DNA of 37,928 nt from Rhizophagus sp. LPA8_4_AMF (taxonomy: Eukaryota; Glomeromycota; Glomeromycetes; Glomerales; Glomeraceae): the NCBI GenBank assembly GCA_021464525.1, contig JADRCO010000318.1:1-37928 (forward strand). The letters run 5' to 3'. Both the position numbers and the translations under genes were made by a program. The notes beneath the pieces are model-generated. The model was not told the DNA's origin and did no database searches. It saw only the letters and a list, made by a program, of their open reading frames with translations. Of this stretch, positions 1-11,820 are shown in pieces (position 1 is the first letter of the stretch; each line of letters begins with the position of its first letter).

Positions 1-902
1 TTTTTTTTTTTTTTTTTTGATTTTTTTTTTTTTTTTTTTTTCTATTTTAAAATTTTATTCAAGCAACCAGAGAAAGTTCCTTTGTGATGCCAAATAAATC
101 GAACAGTGTAATAAATAATTAATACAATTATGTAAACATGAGGTTAAAATTGTTCATCTGTTATAGGTTAGTTACCATCACGTTGTAATGTGGTGTAACA
201 TGAAGACATGAAGTCCCTTGCTAACCTAAAATTAAAAGAAAAAACCTTCAAATCTATATGTTAATTAATTAAAAATATAAAAAAAAAAATTATTTTTTTA
301 TTTTTTTTTTTATCATTCTTCTCCTTCACCTTTCGTCTTTCATTTAAACCACGTCTAATTTTTTTGAGTTGACTCAAATAATTGGTAAGTTTTTAACGTA
401 AGTTTTATATAATATTAATATTTTTTTTATATTATATTTTATTATATTGCTTTTTTTTCCTTCTCTTTTTTTCTTAAACGCGTCATTGCTCAAATGGTTT
501 AATAAATTCAATGAATACTTTTTTATTTCTTTAATAAATAAAGCCTCCGATTTTTCCCTTTTTCACCTATATATTCCGGTATAAAAAGAACCTGAAAAGA
601 AGTATGTTATTGTTTTTAAAAGTTATTTATGTTTCCTTTTCATATTTCTTTTAACTTATTCATCTTAACTATTGACTTGTCTTAGAAACTATTATTTAAA
701 TATTCTCAATATTGGATTTTAAAAGTGGTTCAAAATTAGAATTAAATAGTTCAAAGAAGAGGAATAAAAAGTTCACTTTGTAAAAAAAAAACATTATTAC
801 ATTATTTATTATATATTTAGTATTCTGGACTATATAATCAATATTCTTGAGTTTTCATATATTTTATAAAAACTTTATTAGTGATTTAATTTTTAAGTTA
901 TA
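1..902. other. AT-rich upstream spacer with a poly-T run
   Basis: This stretch begins with about 40 nearly uninterrupted T residues and contains further T-runs near 287-312 and 421-470. I see no convincing complete gene. A possible terminal exon of a minus-strand gene (225 down to 168) is listed separately. The last 100 bases before 903 are AT-rich and probably form the promoter and leader of the RhoGEF gene, but no specific element stands out. Confidence 0.6.
168..225 (-). CDS. Possible last exon of a minus-strand gene (very tentative)
   Basis: On the minus strand a TTTTAG acceptor ends at 226. It is followed by an open segment of 18 codons (LARDFMSSCYTTLQRDGN) and a TAA at 170-168, and an AATAAA-like signal lies about 110 bp further downstream on that strand. 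The residues look protein-like, but I cannot find the preceding exon between 230 and 900 and I do not recognise a family. Chance is a real alternative in sequence this AT-rich. Confidence 0.2.
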
Positions 903-3169
903 ATGTCATCACGTGGAGATTCTGGATATATGAGCAATTATAGTTCTATTTACAGTCAAAAATCAGAAATTAGTATTGATAGTTATGAGGATTATTATGA
1001 AAATGGTTACATAGATTATAATGATACAAGAAATTCCTTACCTACTTATAATAATAATAATCGAAAATATGAAAGTTCAGAATATGATCACAGTCGTCGA
1101 ACATCAGATGCGAATTATTTACACACACCACCATCACCAAATCTACAACAATATTCTACTTCTCCTAATTCCTCACAAAAATATATCCTAAATGAATTTT
1201 CCACTCCTGAATCAAGTAGAAGAGATTTATCTCCTAATTCACAAAATCGAAAACCTTCCCTACCATCATCTCCAAGAATTGGTCCACCAATTAATTATCA
1301 ACAATCTTATGATAATAATAATAATAACTATAATAATAATAATAATAATTTACAAGGGAGACCCAATATAATAAATCCACCTCCAAGGAATGATTCATCA
1401 AAAAATACTAACCGTTCTTATACTGTTGGTCCAAATTCTCGACAATATACATCGTTACCAATGAGTCCAAAAATTCAATCTAATCTTCATGCTGAAACTT
1501 CAAGAATATCAATTAATGATAATTATGATAGTTACAATGAAAGCCCTGATAATGATATGAATACACCTGAATTCGAAACAAGTGATATTATTGATTCTTA
1601 TTATGACGATCCTGATGATCATGAGGATCCTGTGGATCCTAAGGGTTCTGATTCCGAACTTAATAAGCCAGTTCCAACTAGTGCAGGTAATTTAAATATT
1701 TGGTCGAAAAAAAAGTTTACATTTATTAAATATTAGTTATTTGGTTTTTCACTTATATAAAAATAATAGCGGCAATTCGAAAACGTGAAGCAGCGGTTAA
1801 TGAAATCCTTACCACAGAACGAACGTATGTCGATGGTTTAAGGAAACTTGTGAGGATATACTTATTGCCCATGCGACAAAGATCTGCAAATAAGATCTTA
1901 TCAAAACCCATTGCAACTATTGAAGAGGTTTCGACCATATTTGGAAACGTTGAACAGTTACTTAAATTGCACGAGCAATTATTGAAATCATTGGAAGAAA
2001 GGTAATTGTCATCTATATGGAAAAATTGATTTTTAATGAGCTAACCTTAATTATTTTTTTTGATTTAGGATACTAACTTGGAGTCCAACGCGACATATTA
2101 GCGAGTTATTTTTAAAAAATGTATGTGTTTTTTTTTTAAGAAAAATTATTATTTGTTAAAATATTTTATTAAATCATTGTGATTTGTAGGCTCCATACCT
2201 TAAAATGTATGCAATCTACTTTAAAAGTTTTCCACAAGCAATTGCGACCATGGAACGACTTAATAAAGAGAGTAAAGATTTTAAAAAATTTTTACAGGTA
2301 CTTATTTCGCAATTCTCCAAGTATACTGTAATTATCAATTAACTTTTTGATTATCATCATGTAGCAATGTCAGCAGAATCCAGAGTTAGGAGGATTACCA
2401 TTTAATTCTTTTTTAAGTCTTCCAATTCAAAGAATTCCACGTTATAAATTACTGTTGGAAGCTCTATTGAAATATACTGAAAAGTCGGATCCAGATTATA
2501 ACAATTTAAAGAAATGTGTAGATCAAATTTCAGCAATTGCTGATGAAGTAAATGAAAAGTATGTTATGATATTAATTTCGTACAATTTTTATTAGAATAA
2601 TTTTCTTACATTAAATTATGTTTTAGAATACGAGACGCAGAAAATCAACAAAAAGTGCTGGAAATTCAAGGACAGGTTACTGGTTTACCAAATAACATAG
2701 TACATCCTGCACGAAGGTTCATTTATAAAGGAAATCTTTATAAAGTCTCGTCAGTTAATACTTACGCATCATTACAAGATGTACGAGTACATTTTCTTTT
2801 CAATGATCTATTAATTTTTTGTTTGGATTTTCAAGGAATATATCACTACAAAGGTGAAATTGATTTGAGATACGCGTCAGTTAAAGGCACTTATGAGGAT
2901 TCAGAATTGCCTTATTGCTTTCAAATAAAAACAAAGAATGGAACACATACCGTTCGTGCAAAAAACCAAGAGGAGAAAACTGAATGGATTGCTAGACTTA
3001 ATGAAGCAATATGGTCGCTACAAAATGTACAAAATGGACATGGAAATTGTAAGTATTTATTTATTTTTTTTTTTTTAAAAAAAAAAAAATAACAAACGAA
3101 AAAAATTATTAACAAAATTATTATTCTTATTAATTAGTACTTATTCCCATTTCAAACAACTCACATTGA
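903..3169 (+). CDS. Rho guanine-nucleotide exchange factor, DH-PH protein (7 exons, 607 aa)
   Basis: Exons: 903-1686, 1770-2001, 2069-2120, 2190-2297, 2365-2558, 2627-3048, 3138-3169. All junctions are GT-AG, phases agree, and the total is 608 codons including TGA. Residues 1-260 are low-complexity (Ser/Pro/Asn/Tyr-rich, poly-Asn from AAT repeats) and probably disordered. Residues about 267-456 form a Dbl-homology domain: the ILTTERTYV segment at 274-282 is conserved region 1 and LPIQRIPRYKLLL (411-423) is the conserved helix that contacts Rho GTPases. Residues about 486-590 form a PH domain, with the diagnostic C-terminal helix Trp at about 577. By family knowledge it activates a Rho/Cdc42-type GTPase at membranes in cell polarity; the target GTPase cannot be read here. 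No DEP, CNH, BAR or FYVE domain is visible, so it is smaller than yeast Rom2-type GEFs. The protein ends only 10 residues after exon 6; the last exon is the least certain part. Confidence 0.85.
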
Positions 3170-3978
3170 AAGTTTTATATGGTCGTTTGTACCGACATTC
3201 ATTCTTTTTGGGTTTAAGAAAATTAATTTCTAAACCTTGTAATTTATTGAATTTTCATTTGTAGCATAAAAATTTAAATATAAATAATTTGAATATTATA
3301 GACATATTCAATAGTATAAAGTTAGATTATTTAATATAATTTCAAACGAAGATTATTATTTAACATTTTTTGTATTTTAGTATTTTAATATATGAAGAAC
3401 ATGAATTAAATTGTATAGAAATTTACTATATATAAACTTTACTGTCTACTAAATAAATATAAGTATATAACTCGATATATATACAGAATAATTCCGAAAA
3501 GGAAATTGTTCATTTATTAATTTGCATAAATAGATAAAATCTTGTCTAACATATAAATTGATTTTCTCATTTTCTCACAATTATTTGCTTTTCTTCTCTA
3601 CTTTGTTGGTATTTTTTTACCATTTACTGAAGATTTCGTAAATATTTATGTAGTACTCCTATAACAAATATCATATTTATAAAAAAAAAATCGTCCAATA
3701 ATAAAACAAATGGAATTATTATTTAAGCGTGGAAATTTTTCTGTGAGGAGAATTTACTATATTTAGTATTCACATTATATTACATTTTAATACTAAAATA
3801 ATAGATTAATTACGTCTTAAATTATCATATCATACGTATTATCGAGTAACTAAAAGGTTGTAGCAGTAGTAAGCTTTTTTCTTCGTTAAATATTTTTTTT
3901 TTTCACTGTGCTTTCTTACCTACAAAAAATTTTTCTGACATTATTATATATTTTAAAAGGTTAATACAATTTTAACAG
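3170..3978. other. Intergenic spacer between RhoGEF and F-box genes
   Basis: About 800 bp of AT-rich sequence with no open frame or repeat that I can support. It presumably holds the 3' untranslated region of the RhoGEF gene and the promoter of the F-box gene at 3979. Confidence 0.6.
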
Positions 3979-5580
3979 ATGGTTTATTTACCTGAGCTTT
4001 GTCTTGAACAAATATTTCGAGAATTGGACGATGATGTTAAAACCCTTCATTCATGTATACTTGTTAATCGGTTGTGGTTTACCTTGGCAGTATCTGAACT
4101 ATGGAAAAATCCTTTTGATACTATACGATCTGGTGGTCAAAAAAATCAAAAACGTCATAGATCACTTATCGAAGTTTATATCTCTTGTCTTCCAAAACAT
4201 ATTAGAGATAATGTTTATTCTGGAACAACTAAATCACCAATATTTAATTATGTGAAATATTTGAGATATATTGATATCACACCAATTTGTATAAGTGTTA
4301 ACAAATGGATAGTATCAAAGAAAGTTGAAGATCTTCCATTATTCAAATATTTACATGTGACTTGCAATAATTCGATTACAAGGGATTATGAGAGGACTAT
4401 CGTTGAAACTTTATGTGATTATTTTATCTCCTGTTCGATACATATAGATGAAATTGATTTATCATGTCGTCCTTACAACATATTTAATCACCCATTCGCC
4501 AATCCAAACTTATCAAAGATAAAGTCATTTAAATGTAGTGTAACTTATTTACCTGATTTGATGGAAGTCGGTATTTTCAAATCAGCTTCAAAGATCGCAA
4601 ATGATATTCATTATTTAGAAATTCGATTCATATGTTCACATAATAATTATTTATCAGATGATTTAAATTCACCTGTTAAAGATATAACAGAATTTATTGA
4701 ATCACAAAAAAATTTACAACATATAATACTTCAATGTACTTCAATTGAATTTCCTATACTATTGGTTAGTCTTTGTACACATACCAAAACTTTGACGCAT
4801 ATTGAATTATATAGGATTATTTTTGGATGTGGATTTCCACTTTATTATTTGGCCAAATTGGAGAATTTAAAACATTTTAAACTTGAATCATGTAGCTTTA
4901 CCGGATTATCCAATAAAAATGTTGAACAAACATCATTTCAAAAATTAGAATCATTAACGATCAAAACGACAATTATTCAATCAGATATATTGGAAACTTT
5001 AATTCATCAAGCCAATAATAGTATTCGGGTATTGGAAATAAGAAATTTTAGAGTTTTACGAGAATTAATTTATTCTTGTAGAAATTATTGTATATTATTA
5101 ACAAAATTAATTTTATCAATTAATCAAGGTACTCTTTTATCAATAATTTCTATGATAACAACATGTAGAAATTTAAAAGAAATTCAAATTTATGATGAAA
5201 CATTGAAAGATGGAGGATTTTATATACCATTTGATATTAATTATAAACATACAGCTGATGAATTTATTTGTAAACTTGGAACGGCTTTACCAGAATCAGT
5301 TCATACGATAAGATTGATTATGGATTGGTTTTATAAATCAAATTCTCTTGATATATTTTTTACACAATGTAATTCTAAAAGATTACAAAGATTGGAATTT
5401 AGCAATTGCTCATTTTTTTCAAGTAAACATCTTGAAGTTATAGTTCGTCATTGTGGAGGGACATTAAAACATTTATATTTTAATAGTTATCATCGAATGT
5501 GTAGAGATTATGTTTTAAAAGTGAGAGAGATAATTCCGAATCTTGTTATTGGAAATAATGAATTTAATAGAGCATGTTAA
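3979..5580 (+). CDS. F-box/LRR-like protein, tandem paralog 1 (533 aa, intronless)
   Basis: A single exon. The N-terminus (LPELCLEQIFRELDDDV..., residues 4-45, ending SELWKNPF) has the layout of an F-box: LPxxxLxxIF, then the CILVNRLW helix. F-boxes bind Skp1 and so link a substrate to an SCF ubiquitin ligase. The rest (about 90-530) consists of Leu/Ile-rich segments with spacing like degenerate leucine-rich repeats, for example the ESLTIKTT, LKEIQIYDE and RLEFSNCSFFSS stretches, and a conserved CGGTLKHLYF near the C-terminus. It is about 550 bp upstream of a paralog on the same strand with the same architecture. Large F-box families of this form are typical of arbuscular mycorrhizal fungi. 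The substrate is unknown. The start at 3979 is the first ATG and opens directly into the F-box. Confidence 0.85.
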   Translation: MVYLPELCLEQIFRELDDDVKTLHSCILVNRLWFTLAVSELWKNPFDTIRSGGQKNQKRHRSLIEVYISCLPKHIRDNVYSGTTKSPIFNYVKYLRYIDITPICISVNKWIVSKKVEDLPLFKYLHVTCNNSITRDYERTIVETLCDYFISCSIHIDEIDLSCRPYNIFNHPFANPNLSKIKSFKCSVTYLPDLMEVGIFKSASKIANDIHYLEIRFICSHNNYLSDDLNSPVKDITEFIESQKNLQHIILQCTSIEFPILLVSLCTHTKTLTHIELYRIIFGCGFPLYYLAKLENLKHFKLESCSFTGLSNKNVEQTSFQKLESLTIKTTIIQSDILETLIHQANNSIRVLEIRNFRVLRELIYSCRNYCILLTKLILSINQGTLLSIISMITTCRNLKEIQIYDETLKDGGFYIPFDINYKHTADEFICKLGTALPESVHTIRLIMDWFYKSNSLDIFFTQCNSKRLQRLEFSNCSFFSSKHLEVIVRHCGGTLKHLYFNSYHRMCRDYVLKVREIIPNLVIGNNEFNRAC

Positions 5581-6136
5581 CCTCTCCCGCTTTGGGTTAA
5601 AAATTCTTAAGATTTTAAGTAGATGATTATCTTAATAATGTATATAATTGTTAAAGAATGTTTAAATATCGGTTCATTAAAGTAATTACATTTTATAAAG
5701 ACATCATTTTAAGTAGAGAATATCTCAAGAATGTTCTGTCATCTATCGAATTAATATTAATAAACAGTAATTGACCAACCCTAATATATTGAATGATTGT
5801 AATGAGAGAATATACATAAATGGTTAAGTGGAATCACGCGTTATTCACCATAAAACTTGTTTACAGAATAGTTGTAAAAATTAAATTATATTGTTTATCC
5901 GCATTGTATGTGATTGTATGTGATAGTATCTACATGGATATGCATATCTTTATTCCTTACTTATAATATTTGTGGTACGTTACGAACCATTATTATAATA
6001 GTTCAATCAAGGTTATGACGCATCAAGTGATATACATTTAATATAAAATAAGTTGGTATATTAATTTTTTTAAAATTTTTTTTTTTTTTTTTTAACCAAT
6101 TTCTTACACACGTTCTCTTTATTAATACTTTGAGTT
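5581..6136. other. Spacer between the two F-box paralogs
   Basis: AT-rich, with no coding signal. A short run of about 15 T (6076-6092) lies 50 bp upstream of the second F-box start. Nothing else stands out. Confidence 0.6.
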
Positions 6137-6815
6137 ATGGCCGCAGCTTCTTTACCTGAACTTTGTCTTGAAAGAATATTTAAATATTTGAGTAATGATT
6201 TAAACTCTCAATATTCATGTATTCTTATTAATAAATATTGGTGTTATTCACTTATATCAAAACTTTGGGAAAACCCTTTTGAATCTTTAAGAACAAAGAA
6301 TAAAATCAATTTTAATTCCAATCTTTACCTTATTAATACATACTTAACTTGTCTTCCTCAAGATATTCAAAATTTTATTGGAATTCAAGAAATATCCAAA
6401 CCACCATTATTTAATTATCCAAATTTTTTACGTTATATTTCTACTCAAAGTATTAAAAATAATGTTGTAAAATGGGCAAAATTAAAGAATATAAAAGAAA
6501 CACCAAAATTTAAAATATATATTTATAATAAAGAGAATAATGAAGTTCCAATTGAAGCTGTAGAATCTATAACAAGAATTTTAATTGAATATTTTTTTAC
6601 AACTTCAACTTATATTAAAGGAATTGATCAATATATTGGACGATACCTTAATATTTATCAAATACCTAATGCTGAAACAAAATTATCAAAAATACAAATT
6701 TTTAAATGTGGAACAGAAACATTTTCTTCACCATCAGGACTTATTTCTTTTATTTCAAAAATTTCTAAAAATATACGACAATTAGAAATTCGATTAAAAG
6801 TAAATGATAATAATG

Positions 6816-6846
<31 letters not shown>

Positions 6847-7873
6847 TAATAATAATAATAATTTTGAAGGAAATTTTATTACACCATTAAAAGATATTAT
6901 AAATTTGATAAAATCACAAAAAAATTTAAGTCAAATTTTAATTCAATATAATCCAATGTTTTATACAAAAAATGAAATTATTGATTTATGGAATAATTTA
7001 ATGATTCATAAAGAAAATTTAATTGAATTTGTATTTTCAAAAATTAATTTTGGTTATAAATTTCCTTTGGAATTATTATCAAAATTTTATAATCTTAAAA
7101 AATTATCATTTATTGATTGTGATATTGAAGATATTTATCCTTTAAATTTTGTTCCATCTTTATCTGAAGAATTTGATCATAATAATTATAATAATTATTA
7201 TTATTATAATTTACAATTATTAGATGATAATCAATCTTTTAAAAAACTTCAATTTTTATTTATTAAATCATCAAATATTGAAATTAATAAAATAGAAATT
7301 TTATTACAACAAGCTTCTACTTCAATTCATTCTTTAGAATTATTTAATTTAGATCCTTTAACAGATTTAGAAGATTTTACACATTATTTTTCAAATATTA
7401 CTAAATTAACTGTAGGAATTAATATGAGATGGAAAATTGTTATTTCTATAGTAAAATCTGCCAATCTTTTAAGAGAAATTCATATTTATGATGGAAGAAA
7501 TAATGATGATTTAAATGATTTACATTTACATATGAAACCTATGACAGCTGATAATTTTCTTTGTGAAATTGGGAAAGAGATGAGAGAAAATGTTTTGACT
7601 TTTAGATTTAATTTAGATTGGTATTTTAATCCAAATTCTTTAAATACTTTTTTGAAAAGATGTAATTTTAATCGATCTGAATCAAATCGTTTAAAAATTT
7701 TAGATTTTAGAAAATTCAAATATTTTAGTAATGAGCATTTAGATAAAATTATCGATTATTGTGGTGGTACTTTAAATTATTTTTATTGTGAAGAACATCA
7801 TAGTTTTACTCAAGAGAATTTATTAAGAGCAAATCAATCTATTAGAAATGTTATTATTGAAAAGTGTAAATGA
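6137..7873 (+). CDS. F-box/LRR-like protein, tandem paralog 2 (578 aa, intronless)
   Basis: It starts MAAASLPELCLERIF and has the same F-box layout as its upstream neighbour (LPELCLE, then CILINKYW, then SKLWENPFESL, residues 6-50). Shared landmarks continue to the end: HSLELFNL in the middle, and CGGTLNYFY near residue 540 matching CGGTLKHLY in paralog 1. A poly-Asn tract (about residues 224-241, AAT repeat at 6808-6861) and an Asn/Tyr-rich patch (about 350-357) are expansions absent from paralog 1. The two genes therefore look like a local tandem duplication that has diverged strongly. The expected role is an SCF substrate receptor via Skp1, by family knowledge; the target is unknown. Codon use is even more AT-biased than in paralog 1. 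Confidence 0.85.
6808..6861 (+). repeat. Coding AAT microsatellite (poly-Asn)
   Basis: About 18 trinucleotide units, AAT with one AAC, encode a poly-Asn run inside the second F-box gene. Such tracts are length-variable by replication slippage. Confidence 0.9.
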
Positions 7874-7892
7874 TTGAATATAAGGAATAAGG

Positions 7893-7995
7893 ACTGAATA
7901 TTAGATATCGAATATGGAATATCGAATATCGAATATTGACTGTATATTAAATATCGAATATTGAATATTGACTGTAAATTAATTGAATATTGTAT
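7893..7995. repeat. GAATATC short tandem repeat
   Basis: Directly after the stop of the second F-box gene, about 100 bp consist of irregular 7-8 bp units of the form GAATATC/GAATATT, twice interrupted by GACTGTA. Confidence 0.8.
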
Positions 7996-8260
7996 TGATA
8001 TCATAACATAAAAATATTGATTGAATATTTAAATGTTTAAAAGAATAAAAAAATCTATTATATATATTATACATACAATAGATGATGGAGTACGTTATTA
8101 TATTTTTTTTACTCATGGAGATTGTTAGAAAATATGGATACCCAGATAAATTTTTTTACAGGGAATGAAAGCTAAAAAACTTTTTATTTTAACTGTGAGC
8201 ATTATTATGTATAAAAAAATTCTGATCGGATTTTTTGAAATATTAAAAATTTAATTATTT

Positions 8261-8612
8261 GATAACAGATAAAGGTATTATTATAACAGACAGCGGTATT
8301 ATAAGACAACGGTATTATAATAGAAACAACGGAATTATAACAGACAACGAGGATTATAACAGATAACAGACAACAAGGATTATAGCAGATAATGGTGTTT
8401 TAGCAGACAACGGTATATAATAGACAACGGTGACAACGGAGTATAATAGAGAACGGTATAACGGTGTTATAACAGACAACGGATTATAGTAGACAATGGT
8501 ATTATAATAGACAATGACGGGATTATAATAGACAACGAGATAATAAATGACGATATTAACAAATAACGATATTAACAAATAACGATATTAACAATTAAAA
8601 TTAATGACGATA
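8261..8612. repeat. Minisatellite with a unit resembling GGTATTATAATAGACAAC
   Basis: About 15-20 imperfect copies of an 18-24 bp unit combining TTATAA(C/T)AGACAAC and GG(T)ATTATAA fill 8261-8535. They pass into three near-perfect copies of a 16-bp unit CGATATTAACAAATAA (8538-8590). The alternation of conserved GACAAC cores with variable spacers suggests repeated unequal exchange or slippage. There is no conserved open reading frame through the array. Confidence 0.85.
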
Positions 8613-8624
8613 TTAACGGTATTG

Positions 8625-8664
8625 ATAATCTTTATAATCTTTATGATCTTTATAATCTTTATAA
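8625..8664. repeat. TTTATAATC 9-bp tandem repeat
   Basis: About four and a half copies of TTTATAATC, one with TTTATGATC. It lies immediately after the minisatellite, about 400 bp upstream of the gene at 9068. Confidence 0.85.
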
Positions 8665-8665
8665 C

Positions 8666-8967
8666 AACTGAAATCATTTACGCGTTTTACCAAAAAAAGA
8701 AATTTAATTAGGTTTAAAAATTGAAAATATTTTGTAAATTCAATTTTCACGTCATTATTTAACTTTATTTGGTTTCGGTAAAGATAAATTACACACCATC
8801 TTTTACCAATTTGGTGTATTGTAACATGTGCGGATTTTTTAAAAAAATCCCTCAAAAGATTATATAAATGATTGCCGTGATTGTCGATAAAAATTTTATC
8901 AATCTTAAATTTTTTTGTTTTTCTTTCCCACAATTCCCTACATCTTTTCAAAAAATAAGAGAGAAGA

Positions 8968-8998
<31 letters not shown>

Positions 8999-8999
8999 G

Positions 9000-9036
<37 letters not shown>

Positions 9037-9067
9037 GTAAATAAATAAGTAAAAAAAAAAAATAATA
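8666..9067. promoter_or_regulatory. Spacer ending in a ~100-bp poly-A tract before the gene at 9068
   Basis: 8666-8960 is AT-rich with no supported gene. From 8968 to about 9062 the plus strand is almost only A, interrupted by single G or TAGT. The start codon follows within a few bases. Long poly(dA:dT) tracts are known to exclude nucleosomes at fungal promoters, so this may be a constitutive promoter element. That role is inferred. Confidence 0.45.
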
Positions 9068-9865
9068 ATGTTGCCTCCCTCAACAAATTATTCTTATTTT
9101 CCTTTTAGATCACATGATGATCCAGTAATTTTCACTCCATATTCAACTACTTTTAATGATATGAACTCTGAAGAAAATTTTAACAATGATCATGATCTTA
9201 TAAAATGGGTTCCATTTTATAATGATTTTAGCGAAATGATTGAAAATATGTTTGACTGGAATGTTATGGGTACTTTAAGTGATGGAGGTCGAGTATTTTA
9301 TATTAAAGATGATATGGAAGAAGACGAAGAAATGTTTGAATATGAAATGATGGAAGAAAACAAGGATCAAAAGGATCGTAAGGATCACAAGAATCACGTG
9401 AACATATTTGAAAATTTATCAAATGAAGAGATTACAGTTGAAGAAGAGGAAGTTATAGAAATGTCTGGTGTGAGTTTATATGAAGAATGTTATGATATCG
9501 AAACCAAGTTTATTGAAGAAAGATTTGTTAATTATGGTGTATCTGGAGGTAAAATATCATGAATACGTATATTTTTTTTATTTATTTAATATCAGATTAT
9601 ATATAAAGAATCTTCTTGTTTTCGATTGTTAGCATGTCCATTATCTGAAAATGGACAAAATAGGCGCGAAAATCTTTCAAGGGATGATAAAGAAGATTTA
9701 GAGAAATGTATCAAAGAATGTCAAAAAATTAACGCGCAAAAATCAAAAGATCGTAAAAGATCAAGAAAGGAATTAGAAAATCGAATTAATCGAATTCAAG
9801 AAGCTCATGAATTTTTTAAAGGTAACCCTAATATGCAAGATACAAGTGAAAATATGGTATATTAA
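9068..9865 (+). CDS. Uncharacterised acidic protein with basic coiled C-terminus (2 exons, 237 aa)
   Basis: Exons 9068-9548 and 9633-9865 join in phase across a GTAAAA...TTAG intron. I do not recognise a family. Residues 1-80 are mixed and aromatic-rich (PFYNDFSEMIENMFDWN). About 80-150 is strongly acidic (Asp/Glu/Met runs), interrupted by a short Lys/Asp/His repeat (KDQKDRKDHKNH) built from a 9-bp DNA repeat at about 9360-9396. About 161-230 is charged and probably helical (DRKRSRKELENRINRIQEAHEFF), resembling a single coiled-coil or basic helix without leucine-zipper spacing. No signal peptide or membrane segment is visible. The acidic-then-basic layout would suit a nuclear or chromatin-associated protein, but that is speculation. 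Further upstream exons cannot be excluded. Confidence 0.6.
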
Positions 9866-11820
9866 TTAGGGAAATTGGGAAAAGTTAATTATTTACTTTT
9901 ATTCATTTGTAAAGAAAAAAATTTTTATTCCTAGAGAAGAAAAAAAATTTTTTTTTTTTGTATCAGTAATATAGAAATTATTGCAAATAGAATTATGTTT
10001 GATTTGATTCTTCTTCTTCTTCTTCGTTTATTATATAGCCAATTAGATTTCTGATTTCTTTAATAATTGCAATAATTGTTTGTAATTTTTTTTTATATAT
10101 ATATATAAATATATAATAAAATTTTATAATTGAACAATTCTTTTAATAGGTTTAATTTAAATTTTTTTTCAAACTCGATTATCTTCATCTTAATTTACAT
10201 TTGATACAGTAAATCGATAATATCGATATTTATTTATAGTAGATCTAACCAATCTTAAATTTTGTAAAATTTTCAGGTATTATAACCAATAATAATAATA
10301 TATTATTAGCCGTTCTAAGCCAAAAACTGGCTTGAGAAAATTATTGTTTATCAAATAAGGAGCGGATCGTGATATATTAGGGTGAAGGGGGATTATTGTT
10401 ACACAGGTTTATTGTTACAACAAAGTTAATTTTTAGCGAACAAGAACGAATAATTGTAAAAATATTATGGTAGAAGAAAAGAAATTTATTAATAAATATT
10501 TTATTTTTTATTTCCATTCTTAAACAAAAATCCTTCCATGTGAAATAATAAACAACACGAGCAAGTGAAGGAGCTAAATAAAAACACGTACCAGGAATCC
10601 AAACAATTGAATTACATTTTTCTTATGTCATAATCATGTAAATTTTTTATCAGAGAAATAGTAGGAGTAAGAAAAAAAGGAGGCAACAAACTAAGGAGAC
10701 CAAGGAGTTTTACTGGATGTAATTATTTATTAAATAAGTACAAATTAAAATTGAATAAAAAAAAAACAAATAAAAGCTTCCGTTAAAATCGACTCTTCAA
10801 TTTGTCTAGTACGATTTTTATTGAAATTCCCTTAATGATATTTCATTAATGATATTCCTAAGATTCTATTTATAGGCTTATTTGTGATCATCTGATATTG
10901 CCACAGTGGCTTACACGTCAAAAATAGATATTGTTCTAAAAAAAGAAAGTCAACAATTTTTGTGTGCATGATCGAAATCAATGAATAAACTATTGTTGCA
11001 TTAACAACGGCCGTTTTCACTGAAAACAAAGAATATTCCAGATAAGATCACAATCTAAATTTAAGAAAAAGATGAATTTATTTAATTTATTTTAAGAAAT
11101 CCAGTTAATCAATCAGTTATAATTATTATAAATTATTAATAATAAAAAACAAACAAGATCCTCCATATTATGATTTATGTTTCTATATTTGGAAATTCTC
11201 ATTTTTGGAATAATGACTCCGAATCCAGACAAAAAATGGAAAGAAAGGACGAATTTGTTTTTTTTTCTTTTTGAATGAGAAGAAATCGAATACTGTTATA
11301 GTAAACAAAAAGATTCGCCAAAAATCTTTGGATCTCATCATTTCCCTCTTTATGATGTCATCCATAGAAAGAAAATTGTTGCTTACGTCATCCGGTTATT
11401 GCCGCAGAGATTAATAACAAATTTGAAAATCCGATTATCAATTACTAAGAGACTATCATATGCTTAAATTGATTTAGTTTATTTTTTTTTTTAATCATAA
11501 TTTGACTTAATCTTATATATTCTTATAATATCTTAAGTTGGAAATTTCATATAACAGATAATTTTTACAAAACTCAAAAAACGATAATCCGGAATTTTCT
11601 AACTTAGCGATGAATAATTTACTTAGATTTACAAAAAGCTTATGCAAAATATAAACCGTAATAATATTTAAATTTAATTATATAAACAATAAATTTTATT
11701 ACGTCATAAAAAAAGATTCCTAATATTTAGTTAGTAGTTATTTATAATACAATAAAAACGATTTAACGTTATGGGATAATAATTAATAAATCCGATATAA
11801 AATTTGACAATTATAATTAT
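9866..11820. other. Long spacer between convergent genes
   Basis: About 1.95 kb lies between the 3' ends of the gene at 9068 (+) and the zinc-cluster gene (-). It contains a TTC microsatellite (about 10006-10024), an ATATAT run (about 10096-10117), and a short hairpin AGCCA-AAAAC-TGGCT (about 10317-10331). No open frame long enough or protein-like enough to support a gene was seen on either strand. Confidence 0.55.

Noticed and set aside
8354..8578. 74-codon minus-strand frame with a repeated YY-NP pattern
   Set aside because: It is the translation of the minisatellite; the units do not preserve frame across the array.
8613..9086. 157-codon minus-strand frame with a poly-Phe stretch
   Set aside because: It is produced by the poly-A tract and the TTTATAATC repeat; the same DNA is the upstream region of the plus-strand gene at 9068.
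11183..11365. 60-codon minus-strand frame
   Set aside because: Lysine/phenylalanine-rich, interrupted by a T-run translation, with no recognisable motif.
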